This document shows positions 22,401 through 34,220 of a stretch of DNA of 64,000 bases, piece by piece (the first letter of the stretch is position 1; every line of letters starts with the position of its first letter). This DNA comes from Zea mays (Eukaryota; Streptophyta; Magnoliopsida; Poales; Poaceae): the NCBI RefSeq assembly GCF_902167145.1, contig NC_050101.1, positions 134,632,990-134,696,989 of the forward strand, written 5' to 3'. The notes beneath the pieces are model-generated. The model made no database searches. It was not told the DNA's origin and was given only the letters and a program-made list of their open reading frames with translations. The position numbers and the translations under genes are program-made.

Positions 22401-22626
22401 AAGCAACGCACGCGATTAAGCACAACATCAGACAAAGAAATATGATTCAGCATGATGCAACACTCATGACCACTTAGGTTTTGTTTACACATGACACCGA
22501 CACCAGTCGCTATATTGCTTTGAAATTGGGAAGAAGGAGCGAAACGGGAAAAGAAAAGAGAGTAACGCATGAATTTGGTGAGTAAAAAGAATAAAAAAAT
22601 TCTACCCCCAAATTCAGGGCGTTACA
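19470..22626 (-). repeat. 5' LTR of chromovirus (3157 bp, complete)
   Basis: On the plus strand it starts TGTCACACCCGG (19470) and ends GGGCGTTACA (22626). The minus-strand LTR is thus TGTAACGCCC to GGGTGTGACA. It contains the CpG palindrome repeats (21140-21450) and a G-rich minisatellite (about 21550-22100), and its outer part has an A/G-rich purine stretch (22090-22140). Long GC-rich open frames on both strands here are compositional artefacts. Confidence 0.9.
21550..22105. repeat. G-rich minisatellite in 5' LTR
   Basis: Imperfect units of the type GCAGGGGGCCGCCGCGGGGA, about 20-30 bp long, are repeated many times with scrambled order. The counterpart at 12640-12900 in the other LTR is about 270 bp shorter. 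Large in-frame Gly/Arg/Pro-rich open frames on both strands come from this composition. Confidence 0.8.
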
Positions 22627-23299
22627 GACCTACAAATTATGTAAGTGCTGGTGGCAACCTCTACTGTCTGGTGATTGTTGATGATTTCTCAAGATACACT
22701 TGGGTGTTCTTTCTCCATGATAAATCTGAAGTTGCATCTATATTCAAGAAGTTTGCCAAGAAAGCTCAAAATGAATTTGATTGCAAGATCAAGAAGATTA
22801 GAAGTGATAATGGTAAAGAATTTGACAACACCAATATTCATGAGTACTGTGATGAGATTGGGATCAAGCATGAAGTATCTGCAACATATACACCTCAACA
22901 AAATGGAGTTGTTGAAAGGAAAAATAGGACCTTGATCACACTTGCAAGAACAATGATTGATGAGTATAACACACCGGAGAGGTTTTGGGCCAAAGCTGTC
23001 AACACTGCATGTTATGCATCAAACATGTTATTTCCTCACTGGCTACTTGTGAAGACTCCCTATGAATTGCTAAATGGGAAAAGCCAGATGTCTCCTTCTT
23101 CCGGGTGTTCGGATGCAAATGCTACATCTACAAGAAACGCCATCACCTAGGGAAGTTTCAAAGACGTTGTGATATTGGTTTTCTATTGGGTTATTCATTA
23201 AAGTCCAAAGCATATCGAGTATTCAATCATGCCACTAGCGTGGTAGAAGAAACATATGATGTGGAATTTGATGAGACTAATGGCTCCCAAGGAGCACTT
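22627..23299 (+). pseudogene. Integrase core of copia element B
   Basis: The sequence begins mid-gene (NYVSAGGNLYCLVIVDDFS) just after the chromovirus LTR. The catalytic Asp is in IRSDNGKEF and the Glu in NGVVERKNRT, followed by the copia C-terminal region. One A is missing from a run near 23078-23084, after which the frame resumes at about 23090 (VFGCKCYIYKK, IGFLLGYSLKSKAYRVF). The frame is then cut at 23299 by the solo LTR and continues at 27995. Confidence 0.85.
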
Positions 23300-26200
23300 T
23301 GTGACACCCCGGTGTCACCTAGGGTTCTTCCCTAAGCTAATCCAACCTATTAACACATGTAAATTCAGTAAAAGGGTGAACATCAAAAGAAAATTCAGAA
23401 CAAAGGTTTATAATGAATCTTCTTAAACTCTCCTTAATCTTGTTATGAACTTTGAGAGAGAAAGACCCTCAACCCCTAATAAACCCTAAGTGAGCCAAGT
23501 TAAGCATAAAGGGTAATTGGGAGAAGTCATGGGGGAAAATGCAAAATTTTAGATATGATCAAATTACAAAGTTTTAGTTCATCAAATAACTAACAAATCA
23601 TAGTAAGAGAGTTTGGCCATTTGGTCTTTTTAAAATTCCCAAATCAGCCCTTGAACCATGAACCCTTGGAGAAATTCAGATTTCTGAATTTCTGAAATTC
23701 AGACCTCTTTTCAAAGATCAACTGCGTTCTGTGTTTTTCGAAACTCGAAACCAGGAGATCCAAATATCAAAGTTGTGCCAAATTCCCTTGAACACGCCGT
23801 GGAAAAGTTTGAACTCAAACCAAATTCGTTTGACACAGTTTTGGCGCAGTTTGACCTCGGGACTAGACATTCTGACACTGGCACCTTGTTGACGCTACAA
23901 CTCCCTGTCCCTAGCCTAAAACCGCGCGACGTCCATACGCAAAAGACAAAGCAAGGTCACGTGAACAAATCCTTCACAGCGATCTTGCCCAAATTCGCGA
24001 AGATTTGCACCCAACCAGCGCTTGAACTTGGGCAGAGGCAACGAGCACACGTGTTCGACCGTGGTTGACACCCCCGGTTCACGCCCGTTCGCGCACCCGC
24101 GCCTCCCAGTGCACGCCCGCGCGCGCTCGCCGGTCCACGACTGCCCGTGCACCGCGCCGTGCCTATAAAGCCGCCCCAAGCCTCGGCCATTCATCCCCGC
24201 GCGCTCTCTAGACTTGCCCAAGTCAGAGATCACCGGAAATCGCCCCGAGCACGCCGCGCCACCGCCCGCCAAGCTTTCAGAGCTTCGACCGCCATGGCCA
24301 GCCCACTCCAGTCACCCTTAAGTCACGCCAGCGCTTCGGTTAGCTCCGCCATAGGCCCGTGAAGCTTTCCAAGCCCTCGGACCTGGCAGAACTTTATCGG
24401 AAGGCGAAGATCACCCTCGCCGGACTTCGGTCGCCCGCCCCCGCGCGTGGACCGAGCTCTCCGGTAAGCCATTGTCAAATTCCTCGCACCCATGTCTTCC
24501 CTAGCACCCAGTGAAGCTCTCTGACCAGTTTGATTGATCAATTTCGCCCTGGATAGGCCGGACTCCTCGCCGCCAACGAGCTCCCCCGCCTGCGCACGCA
24601 GACCGGCCGACTCCGACCATCCCCGACGGCAACCCGCACATCGTCGTGACCCTCAGGACCTCCCCTACACCCTCGGCCACCTCACCGGAGCAATCTCACC
24701 GCCGGTAAGCCCCTCCGCCCTTTCTTCCGCCGCGGGTACTGTTTAATTTGGGGAAAGGACCTCGGGTTAGGATTAGAAGAATCCAGGGGATTTTCTGAGA
24801 TGTCAGTGACTCATTTGAATAGTAGCACAGGGTCTAGTCTGTAAGGAAAACTTAAAACACCTGCCAGGGACCCCGTTGCAAAGTAGTTTTTTATTTAATC
24901 ATTTCTGTTTAATCTTTTTAATAAACAGAGAACTTAGAAAATTCATAACTTGATGAATTCTTAAGCAAAAGTTGTCAAACTAATTTTGCAAGATCCTGAA
25001 TAATATGAGCTATCATTTAAAAATAATGAACCCTATGCTTTCTGTTCTAATTTTTAGAGTTTAAAATTAAAAACAGAAACTAACCAAACCGTGTTTAATT
25101 AAGGAAAATTAGTTTTGTTTCTGTGCTGAACCTAAGAAAATTTGTGGATGTTCAAACCTCATTTAAGCACTGTTTAAAAATAGTGAGAACCCCAGTATTG
25201 AACAAATTAGTGTAGATATCCATTAAAAGCCATTTCTGCCCAAACCTTAGGAAAATCAGAAAAGCCTTAGAACTTAATGACCAGTGGATAAAATTATTTT
25301 TTCTAGTTTGCTTAAGTAACAGAGAACCTAGAAAAAATAAAGGGACCTCTAGTCCAGATCAGTTTTAAAGTAAAATGTTTTATTTAGCATTATTCCAATT
25401 AGAAATCAATTATTAGAATTACAAAACCAGACCCAAAATTGATAATAAAAATCCAGTGGACTTGTAACCACTAGAACCCACTGCAAAAATAATAAACACC
25501 CCAGCCCATCATTTTAAGTAGGGTAAATAAATATAATATGATAATGAGTCATTTTCCAAATAAATCATGAATAACCCATAATAATACAATAATGGGCAAA
25601 TAAAATTTTGCTAGGTCAATGATGAGATAGGCCACCAGAGAAAAATGCAAACCCATTAAAAAGATGCAAAATAATACCTATTGCTAATATTTTATAAGAA
25701 AGGTCATTTAATCCAATTAATGCATACCACCCCTTCCCTTAAGCAAAAAGATGCCAAACTTTAGAATGATTGCTCTTGCGCAAAATAGAAGCTAGGAAAA
25801 ATCAGAAATCTGTTGTTTGATATTTTTCAAATATAGTGGTAGTAGAAAGCACCCCTTTGGCTAGAAACTTTAGAAAATCCTAGTAAAATAACCAACAAGA
25901 ATTAATGGCTAAAATTTTGTGCCAAGTCATGTTATAACATCTAAATGCTAACAAAAATAAGTCTTAGAGAATTACCTACTAATAAATGATAGTTGTAGTT
26001 CAAATCACCCCTTCTGCCCTAAACTTTGGTAATTTTGTCCAGAGAAAACTATTCACTTTTTGAACCCCAAATTTTGAGACACAGAACTATACACCAGTAA
26101 TAAGCCACTGTAATTTTTACAGAATTTTTGGAAATTTATTAAGGTAACATGTAGTTCAAACCCACTCCAAAAACTTAAAGAGAATAAAGAAAAGGAAGGA

Positions 26201-27989
26201 AGAAATAAACCTCACTCCAATAAGTCCAACTTGAATTCTTGGAAATTCTCACTAAAGACTTTAAAAAGAATTCAGTGGAACCCCAAAAATAAACCTACCA
26301 CTTAACTTAGCTAAGGTTGATCCAACTTACCAAGTATACTACCCAAAAGTCCCACATAAGTAAGGTTTAACTCTATCTAACTCAAGTAGACCATACACCA
26401 TCAAAAGTTGAAACTTCTAAAGCATATCATATCCTGCATATATCTTACGCATTGCATTCATTAGATTGTAATCTCGCCGACGGAGAGTACGTGCTCATCC
26501 CCGAGCAAGGAACTGTCCAAGAAGAGGACCAGGAGCAAGCTTCCGAGGCTGCTATCGAGGATCTCCCCGTAGCCCCAGCTATTGAAGGCAAGGCCCGGTT
26601 TATATGCATAACCGTATTATTATATGCTACTTTACTACACTTAATGCTTGTAGGATTGTAATGTGCACTTAAGTATAGGAGTTGCTTGAAACCTCTAGTT
26701 GCATGAACTTAGGATTCCTTTTTTAGATGAATACTAGTATGCTAGGTCGAGTAGCTGCTTGCTAATCAGGATCTCGGTAGAAGTCGAGTGATTTTTCTAG
26801 CACTCGTGCGAGGTCAGGAATTGATTGTATTCATCTTGATAACGGGATTTGTGTTAGTCTATGGACTTGGATCCAGGGAGGATGCCTTGACCATGAGACG
26901 GGAAAAAGGAATTAAGGATTAATGTGTGGATACCTGAGTCAAGCGTTTGAACATACTAAGCACATGCCGGGAAAAATGGTAACCGGTAAACCTAGTACCT
27001 GAGTGAAGCCGGGCACAGACTTTATCCCTCATGCGACCTGAGACTGGGTCTCCCATGCTAGCTATGGTGGGTACAAGTGCGGTCACTGCACGGCGGCAGC
27101 CGGGGTCAGTGGAGCATTGTATGCCAATGCGGTGAGGCCTGGACGCGAACGGGGAATCAATGGGGACGGTTGTCATGTGCGGGGTCGGAGTACCCCGACA
27201 TGTCGTGTGTTTAGGTTTACCTTGCAAGGATAAAACTCGATTCGAATCATCTGCTTCTCGCAGCTAATGAGACTGCTTGACCCCTTGTACTACATCAAGT
27301 AAGAAGTAAAATGAGGTTACATGAGACAATTTGTTGATTGAACTAAATGCTTGTTACCATGTATGCTTAGAAGGAGCAAACCTAGCTAAAATAATGAAAC
27401 TAGAATTTGAAAAGCTAAGAATTGATTTTAGAAACAGCTAGCGCTTTTGGCAAACCAAACCCCTCAGCCAAACAGCTGCATAGTCTAGAGGTAGAGTAGA
27501 CTCCTCACACAGGGTAAGTCTAGCTAAGTATTAGTATACTCAGCCTTGCTTGTGGCATAATTTTTGCAGGTACGCTTCAGGATATGGTTGATGGTGTGAC
27601 TTGGCCTACCACCCTGCAACCGGGTTGGACGGTCGAGTGGGATGTTGCTCCGGCAGGAGAGGAGCATGAGGAGTAGTGGGCTAGGCCTTGCCCATTTCCT
27701 CGATACCGACGACATCGATTATTCGTTGCATTTTATTTCGTGAACTCTTATTTGCTACTCGAAAAACTCCGATCTATGTAATAATTCAGCACTTAATTTG
27801 AGGTTTCCTGTTTTATTGTATTTCTTCTGTGACTCAACTTCGAGTGAGATTGTGGAATTTGATCCTGGTTAAGTGGCTCTATCAGACTAGATCTGAGGGA
27901 CTGACGGGTTATTCCGATTTAAGTGTGTTACGGCCCCTGAGGCGTGACTTAGGCACTTAAGCTAGAATAATTCGGGTGGTTCTGCCACA
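23300..27989 (+). mobile_element. Solo LTR, 4.69 kb, Tekay-like
   Basis: It is flanked by a 5 bp target duplication CACTT (23295-23299 and 27990-27994), begins TGTGACACCCCGG and ends GGTTCTGCCACA. No gag or pol is inside and I see no internal direct terminal repeats, so a solo LTR left by recombination is the simplest reading. A plus-strand TATA-like box CCTATAAAG is at 24162-24170, followed by a GC-rich leader (24180-24740) with possible splice donors, then about 2 kb of A/T-rich sequence. The length and the TGTGACACC start suit the Tekay group; the exact family is not assigned. No gene is supported inside it. Confidence 0.82.
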
Positions 27990-27994
27990 CACTT

Positions 27995-29500
27995 GAAAAA
28001 TTTTGATGATGTAGGTGATGAGCCACTTAGGGAAGCAATGAAGAACATGCCAATTGGAGCTATCAAACCAAAAGAAGATGAACAAGAGGTGCAAAATATT
28101 GACATGCCTTCTTCATCAAATGTACCACAAGATGATGAAAAAGATGAGAGGCATGCAAATGAAGATACATTTGTCTCTCATGAACAAGCAAGGGTACAAG
28201 CCGAAGATGTTGATGCTCCAGGATCTTCTTCCCAAGTGGTTGACAGGAGAAACTCATCACTACTTCAAGCTCACCCTCAAAACCAAATCATTGGGAGTCC
28301 TTCACAAGGGGTTACTACTCGATCACATAGACACGCTTCTTTTATTGAACATCACTCCTTTGTCTCTTGTGTTGAGCCTACATGTATAGATGAGGCGCTA
28401 CAGGATCCGGACTGGGTGAACGCCATGCATGAAGAACTAAACAACTTCACCCGTAACCAAGTTTGGACCCTGGAGAAGCCTCCACAAGATGCAAGAATCA
28501 TTGGAACAAAGTGGGTGTTCAGGAACAAACAAGATGATCAAGGCGTGACTGTAAGGAACAAGGCAAGACTTGTTGCAAAGGGATTCTCTCAAGTTGAAGG
28601 CTTAGATTTTGGAGAGACCTTTGCACCGGTTGCTCGACTAGAAGCCATCTGTATCCTACTCGCATATGCATCATGCTATGATATAAAGCTTTATCAAATG
28701 GATGTAAAAAGTGCATTTTTAGATGGCTTCATAAATGAACTTGTATATGTTGAGCAACCACCTGGATTTGAAGACCCTAGATATCCTAACCATGCTTACA
28801 GGTTGTCCAAGGCGCTATATGGGCTAAAGCAAGCTCCAAGGGCTTGGTATGAGCGTCTTCGCGACTTCCTCATCGAAAAGGGCTTCAAGATCGAGACCGT
28901 TGACACAACTCTATTCACAAAGAAACATAACAGTGATATTTTCATTTGTCAAGTATATGTTGATGACATAATCTTTGGCTTGACAAATGACTATCATTGC
29001 AAGGAATTTGGTGAGTTGATGTCGAAGGAGTTCGAGATGTCAATGATTGGTGAGCTAACGTACTTCCTCGTCTTTCAAGTCAAGCAAATGAAAGATGGTA
29101 ACTTACTCTCACAAGAGAAGTATACCAAAGACTTGTTGAAAAGGTTCAACATGGAGAAGTGCAAACCAATCAAGACACCTATGCCAACAAATGGACATCT
29201 CAACCTAGATGAGGGAGGTAACCCGGTTAATCAAACTCTCTACTGTTCTATGATTGGTAGTTTGTTGTATCTTACCGCATCTAGGCCCGATATCATGTTT
29301 AGTGTCTGCATGTGTGCTAGATTTCAATCTAATCCTAAGAAAGCTCATCGTCGCGCTGTTAAAAGAATTCTTAGGTATCTCAGGCACACCCCAAGCGTTG
29401 GTCTGTGGTATCCCAAAGGAGCTACTTTTGACTTAATTGGCTATTCCGACTCGGATTATGCCGGTTGTAAAATTGATATAAAAAGTACTTATGGGGTGCC
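27995..29500 (+). pseudogene. Reverse transcriptase of copia element B
   Basis: After an acidic linker, the copia RT domain runs from NQVWTLEKPP through [26 protein letters not shown] and [16 protein letters not shown] to the catalytic CQVYVDDIIFG and [18 protein letters not shown]. The domain is open for over 500 codons. A frameshift near 29494-29500, at GGGGTGCC, moves the RNase H to another frame, so residues after IDIKSTYG in this frame are meaningless. Confidence 0.87.
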
Positions 29501-29907
29501 ATTTGCTTGGGAGATCACTAGTATCATGGACATCCAAAAAGCAAAACAGTGTTGCCTTGTCAACCGCCGAAGCGGAATACATTGCCGCGGGTGCTTGTTG
29601 CACACAAATTTTATATATGAAACAAACTCTTCTAGACTATGGCGTAGTTCTAGAAAAGGTACCTTTGTTGTGTGACAATGAGAGTGCTGTTAAAATTGCT
29701 AATCACCCTGTTCAACACTCTTGCACCAAGCACATTGATATCCGTCATCACTTCCTTAGAGATCATGTTGCGAAAGGAGATATCATTTTAGAAGGAGTAA
29801 GGTCGGAAGATCAATTAGCGGATATTTTCACCAAGCCACTTGATAAGACCCGCTTTTGCATGTTGAGGAATGAATTAAATATACTTGACCTCAGAAATTT
29901 TATTTAA
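29491..29907 (+). pseudogene. RNase H of copia element B
   Basis: ALSTAEAEYIAAGACC holds the catalytic Glu and LLCDNESAVKIA the next Asp. The first Asp (SDSDYAGCK) lies upstream in the RT frame. The end DIFTKPLDKTRF to the stop at 29905-29907 is the expected pol C-terminus. It is open over its length and disconnected from RT only by the frameshift near 29497. Confidence 0.86.
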
Positions 29908-31575
29908 GATGTCAAATGGTGTTGTCAAGCTTGCATTGCATAATTACATTTCTTGTATTGCATCTAGGGCTTGTCTAACCTAGTTGAGATAACCGCCAAC
30001 AAAGCGAGTGAAAAAGCTTAACTCGGGATCAAACTTGACAAGTCTTAGTTTTAAGCTTTTAGTACTTAAATTCTTACTATGCAATTGTTGGTTCTTGAGA
30101 TATGCATGAGGCACTACACTTAGGGGGAGTATTCAAAACTCAAATCTTTCATGAAAACCCCTAGTGCAACGCCAAAATGCAAATCTCACCATTTGCCTAT
30201 TTTCTCTAAAAATTATCTAGCCTATGGCAAAATATTTTGAAAATTATGAGAAAATATATGAGGGTGTCAATACCTGTCCCAACAAGTGTTATTTTGTGTG
30301 ATTATAAGTTGGGATTTGGTTTGGTTGAAAACTAGATAGAAAATTTGAAAAATTTCAAAATTTCCCTCTGTCTGGGCTCACTAAACAGTTCGGTGTGCAC
30401 CGGACACTGCATTGTGCACTGTCCGGTGCACCGGCCGCGCGCGCGCAAGATCCCCTTCTCCTGTGCGCTGTCCGGTGGTTCACCAGACAGCTACTGTGCG
30501 CTGTCTGGTGTGCACCGAACAGGCACTGTACACTGTCCAGTGCACCCATAATGCGTTTTAAAAAAGGCCTCCAGCCCGAGCCCGAGCCAGAGACCTCCTC
30601 CTCTCTCTTCTCTCTGGCTCCTCTCTGTTCTCTAGCAATTTGCCCTCCTCGACGGCGACTTCCTCTCGTCGGCGGCGATCCTTCGGCGATCTCCAGCCTC
30701 TTCACTCCTCTCTAGTGAGAAGCCTCAGCTCTCTCTACTCTTCTCCTCTTCCTCTGTTTCAAGCAGCAGTGCAGCTTCTCTTCCACCTCTATTGCTCCCA
30801 TTTCAAATTCCTATCGAATCCAGTGAATGGAATGAATCCCAGTGCATGGTTGTGTGCCCTAGTGCTCCATTCAATCCCCTGTAGGTTCCTAGCTCCTTCG
30901 GGAGGGTTTCCCTACCTCCAATAGCCATTTCATTCAAAACCTAAATCCCTGCGCATCACATGTTCGATGAAATGTCCAAACCAGCCAAAAATGCTCCAAT
31001 CGATCCCAAATTTTTCAGGCACCTTCACTCCAGTAACATATTCGCGCAATTTCACGTCAATCCGATATACCAGGCCTCAATTTCACACAATTCCCTGTTT
31101 TGAGCGATCAATTCCGAGCCGAGTGCCTAAATTTCATTTTCTCTGCCTAAATTCAAACCAAGCAGACACTTCACTCATATTTACCCATATAAACCTATTC
31201 GTGAAGTATCGGCTCAATTCCACGTCATTTCATGCCTCAATTCGAATTTCAAACCTCCTATGGCACTATTTCTCGTTCAAACACCATTTTCGCGTCGTTT
31301 GACCTCTCGATCGCCATATCTCTCATTTTCTGTGCCATAATACTCTGTGTATGTATTTATTCACATTTCATATACTTATGACTATGTGACTAATACTTGC
31401 TCACCTCTTCTGTCATTTCAGTGACCTTGTCTGCCCGTGAGCCGTCTCCTGCCCTGCCTGGATTCTCTCCCTCTCGTGTGAGATTTCCAGGTAGCTATTT
31501 GTTCTTTTGACATCCTATCAGCCGTTATCGACTTGTGCTTAGCTTCACTCTCTCATTTGCAGTCGTCAGGTCAGG
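29908..31575 (+). other. Spacer between pol and envelope-like ORF
   Basis: It holds a purine tract AGGGGGAGTATT (30122-30133), a palindrome array with TATA-like box (30385-30567), a C/T-rich stretch resembling a 5' leader (30580-30780), then A/T-rich sequence ending in TTCACTCTCTCATTTGCAG (31544-31562), a good splice-acceptor-like sequence 13 bases before the next ATG. No coding region is supported. Confidence 0.6.
30385..30567 (+). promoter_or_regulatory. Internal palindrome array with TATA-like box
   Basis: Repeated GCACCGGACA, ACTGTCCGGTGCACC and CACCAGACAG copies at 30390-30546 match the U3 array of LTR A and LTR B. GTTTTAAAAAAGG at 30555-30567 is TATA-like, followed by a C/T-rich leader. 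The layout mimics an LTR promoter but no LTR is here. It may drive the envelope-like ORF; that is inference. Confidence 0.5.
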
Positions 31576-33012
31576 ATGCCACGCACGAAGAATGTGTCGG
31601 CGCCAGGGGGAGGAGATGATGAGGACCCTCCTCGCCCATTTAGGCAGGTCAAGGGGAAGACTGTGTATTTGGAGCAGCAGGAAGGCCGCAAGAAGCGGCG
31701 TTTGGACAGAGCAGCCCGAGAAGCGATAGCAGCAGTAGCAGCCGCTGAGCAAGCAGAGCGAGGAGCTCAGTTGCAGATTCCTTCCGATCAGATTGCCTAT
31801 CGAGTTCGTCGCCTTGCCTCTCGTCCTCGCTCCTCCGCTCCTACCACTCCCACCACTGCTACCACTCCACCACCCACTTCGCCTGCTCCAGTCACTCCTG
31901 CGCCATCCACCACCTCAGTCATACCTACCACCTCCACTACCCAAGCTTCCACTACTTCTTCCGCTCCCCTTTCCGCTCCACCTATCCCACCTGCTCGCTT
32001 TCGGGAGCGCGATGAGACTGAGGTGCGACCACTTGCTGCGGATCCTAGGCTGTTTGATCTTCAGCATGCTACAGCGGCACGGGTACGCTAGTTCAGACAC
32101 GTACCCGTGGAGTCTTGGTTACCTGCACAGAGAGACCCTGCAGCGGCAGATCCATTCAGCACCAGGATACAAGAGTCTTACTATAGAGCATAGTTGTCAG
32201 CTTAGATTGCTTTGCGAGCGCACCAACTATTGGATCTCCCTGCCTTCCTGCTAGCAGCTGGTGCCGACTCTGAGGTTCACCTCTCCTATTTGCCCGGACT
32301 TCTGACTCTTCTGACTATCAGCAGTAGATATGTTGAGGAATGGGTCCGAGTTTTTTATGCTTCTGTATGGATCGACCCTGATCACCAGTGGATGAGGTTC
32401 CGCTTTGAGCGAGAGGATGTCACTATTCATGTCAGCCAGATTCGCCAGCTGTTTGGATTTCCCGAATCATCGACTCGTCTTCACAGCTTGTGCTACGGTA
32501 CCTCTAATCCTCCTCAACGCCCTCACGACGGAGTTGCTCCAGGTACAGCTCACATCGCGGCTTTGTTCCGACCACCCTTCTCAGATGGGTTGCGATGTTC
32601 TCCGGCAGACTTCACCACAGCGGCCAAGTTTCTATATCATCTCATGAGGCGGATGCTTCTGCCACGGATGGGTTATAGGGAGGCTGCCACTCATATTCAG
32701 CTTTGGCTCCTAGGTGCCCTAGTCTCTCACTCCGAGTTTGACGTTGTGGATTTCCTCATTTGTGAGATCGAGGACACCGTGTTGGATGGACTTTGTGCCC
32801 GACGTCAGCTACCGTATGCTCACTATCTCTGCCACATCTCCGCACAGCTGATCTGGCCACCGCAGTTTCAGGGACTCTTGAGGCCTCACGCCTACACTTT
32901 GGTTCCTACCGTCCAGCCCCTGAGGACCCCATGCCAGCACCAGATCCAGTGGTCGACACTCAGGCAGAATATACAGCCTTCCATCAGTTTGAGACTCAGG
33001 GCACAGCAGTCC

Positions 33013-33061
<49 letters not shown>

Positions 33062-33782
33062 CGACGACGACGACGATGACGACTTTGGGGTTCCACCTCC
33101 GCCTCCGCCTCCTATGCCTCCACGCACTCATGATCATGAGGCTGGGAGTTCCAGTGGTGCTGCCCCTACTGCCCCTCCTGCCATTGACCCTGCTCTTGCA
33201 GCGATCCTCCAGACTTTTACTCAGCAGCAGGCTCACTTGGCAGCGGTCCAGCAGCAGATGTCCGAGAGAATGCTCTCGATGTTTCAGACAATTCAGGACA
33301 GGTAGGATACTCTGCAGCAGCAGCTTCTCCAGGACTAGGCTGAGAATAGGGCATTCACGACTCTCATGCTTCAGCATACCGGTGTTCCGATTCCCCTAAT
33401 GCAGTCAGCACCGCCTCCACCTCTTTAGGCTCCTGTTGTGCTAGCTATTCAGCCAGGACCCCCTCTTCCTACAGTTGGTCCTTCTTTCTCTCTGCTCCGG
33501 CCGGTCACCCTGGTTTTCACATTGTCGGTCATCAGCTCCGTCAGCTCTCAGCCGCTAGTGCCACCAGCTCCTACTGTTCCCACTGCTGCTGTGGCGGTGT
33601 CTGTGACTTCTTCCGCTCCGGTAGCTCCTGCAGCGCAGCCTCTGTCTGAGTCAGTACCAGCTCCAGCTTCTACAGCAGATCCTGGATCCGAGACTGACTC
33701 TGACCCACAGCTGGTGTTCGTTCTACTGCCACGACTGCGACCGGATGCGCCCCCGCCACCTCCTCCCTCTTCTGATGTGTAG
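31576..33782 (+). pseudogene. Envelope-like ORF of SIRE-type copia element, degenerate
   Basis: The start MPRTKNVSAPGGGDD at 31576 follows a splice-acceptor-like site. The N-terminus is basic (KKRR at residues 39-42), then Pro/Thr/Ser-rich (about 80-150). A folded region around WVRVFYASVWIDPDHQW, VSQIRQLFGFPES and AATHIQLWLLGALVSHSEF (about 32340-32760) resembles what databases call putative plant transposon protein, known from envelope-like ORFs; this assignment is from memory. A poly-Asp run, Pro-rich hinge, Gln-rich likely coiled coil and Pro/Ala tail follow. TAG stops lie at 32089, 32191, 32203, 33303, 33336 and 33426, and there is one frameshift around 32880. No clear transmembrane segment or signal peptide is seen, so an envelope function is not shown. 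Confidence 0.68.
33014..33083 (+). repeat. (GAT)n(GAC)n microsatellite
   Basis: About 16 GAT units followed by about 8 GAC/GAT units encode around 24 Asp in the envelope-like frame. In another frame it gives a Met run, which is an artefact. Confidence 0.95.
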
Positions 33783-34220
33783 GTTCGGGTTCCCTTTTGG
33801 TGTTTGACGCCAAAGGGGGAGAGATATGAGTTGTGAGAGCTAGGGGAGTTAGTAGAGAGTCATTTTGATGTAATATATGTGCTTGTTACTCTCTGTACTA
33901 GCTCCACTTTTGTATGATGCTTTTGGCTCACAAACTCTATTATATACTCTTGATGCTTATGTTGATTGTGTGTGTATTATGTTTTCTCCTTATATATTAT
34001 CACCAGTCTTCTAGTTCTTGTTCATCGATTTGATTTCACTTTTATATATGAACAAGAAACTTACGATGTGTATGCGCTCATTCCTATTATTATGTTACAC
34101 ACTTTTTCTGTCAAAGATTACTGAGTACAACTAACCATCTTCTCTATTGACAGAAATTTCAAAACAAACTACTCTCACAAATCTTGTAGGGTTGTCATCA
34201 ATCACCAAAAAGGGGGAGAT
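33783..34220 (+). other. 3' UTR and polypurine tract of copia B
   Basis: Noncoding. CCAAAGGGGGAGAGAT at about 33811-33826 is a second polypurine-like tract. The functional one, AAAAAGGGGGAGAT (34207-34220), abuts the LTR. Confidence 0.75.

Larger units (their letters stand above)
10809..22626 (-). mobile_element. Tekay/Del-type chromovirus (Ty3/gypsy)
   Basis: Minus-strand element with 5' LTR 19470-22626, PBS at 19454-19465, an extra ORF (18190-19209), gag, protease, RT, RNase H, integrase with C-terminal chromodomain-like region, polypurine tract and 3' LTR (10809-13455, its distal end lying beyond copia A). Long LTRs opening TGTAACGCC and closing GTGTGACA plus the chromodomain place it in the Tekay (Del) clade. 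It is inserted in the integrase gene of copia element B. The right flank is GACCT (22627-22631); the partner duplication is off-window. The maize family (Tekay, Prem1, Xilon-Diguus or similar) is not assigned. Confidence 0.87.

Noticed and set aside
21498..22445. Open frames up to 286 codons
   Set aside because: Same compositional artefact in the other LTR.
23300..27989. A complete retroelement with internal genes
   Set aside because: No gag or pol and no second LTR copy inside. The target duplication at the edges supports a solo LTR.
32212..33399. Open frame with a long Met run
   Set aside because: The Met run is the GAT repeat read in the wrong frame. Upstream the frame is the true envelope-like frame, but after about 32880 the real frame is the one giving Asp.
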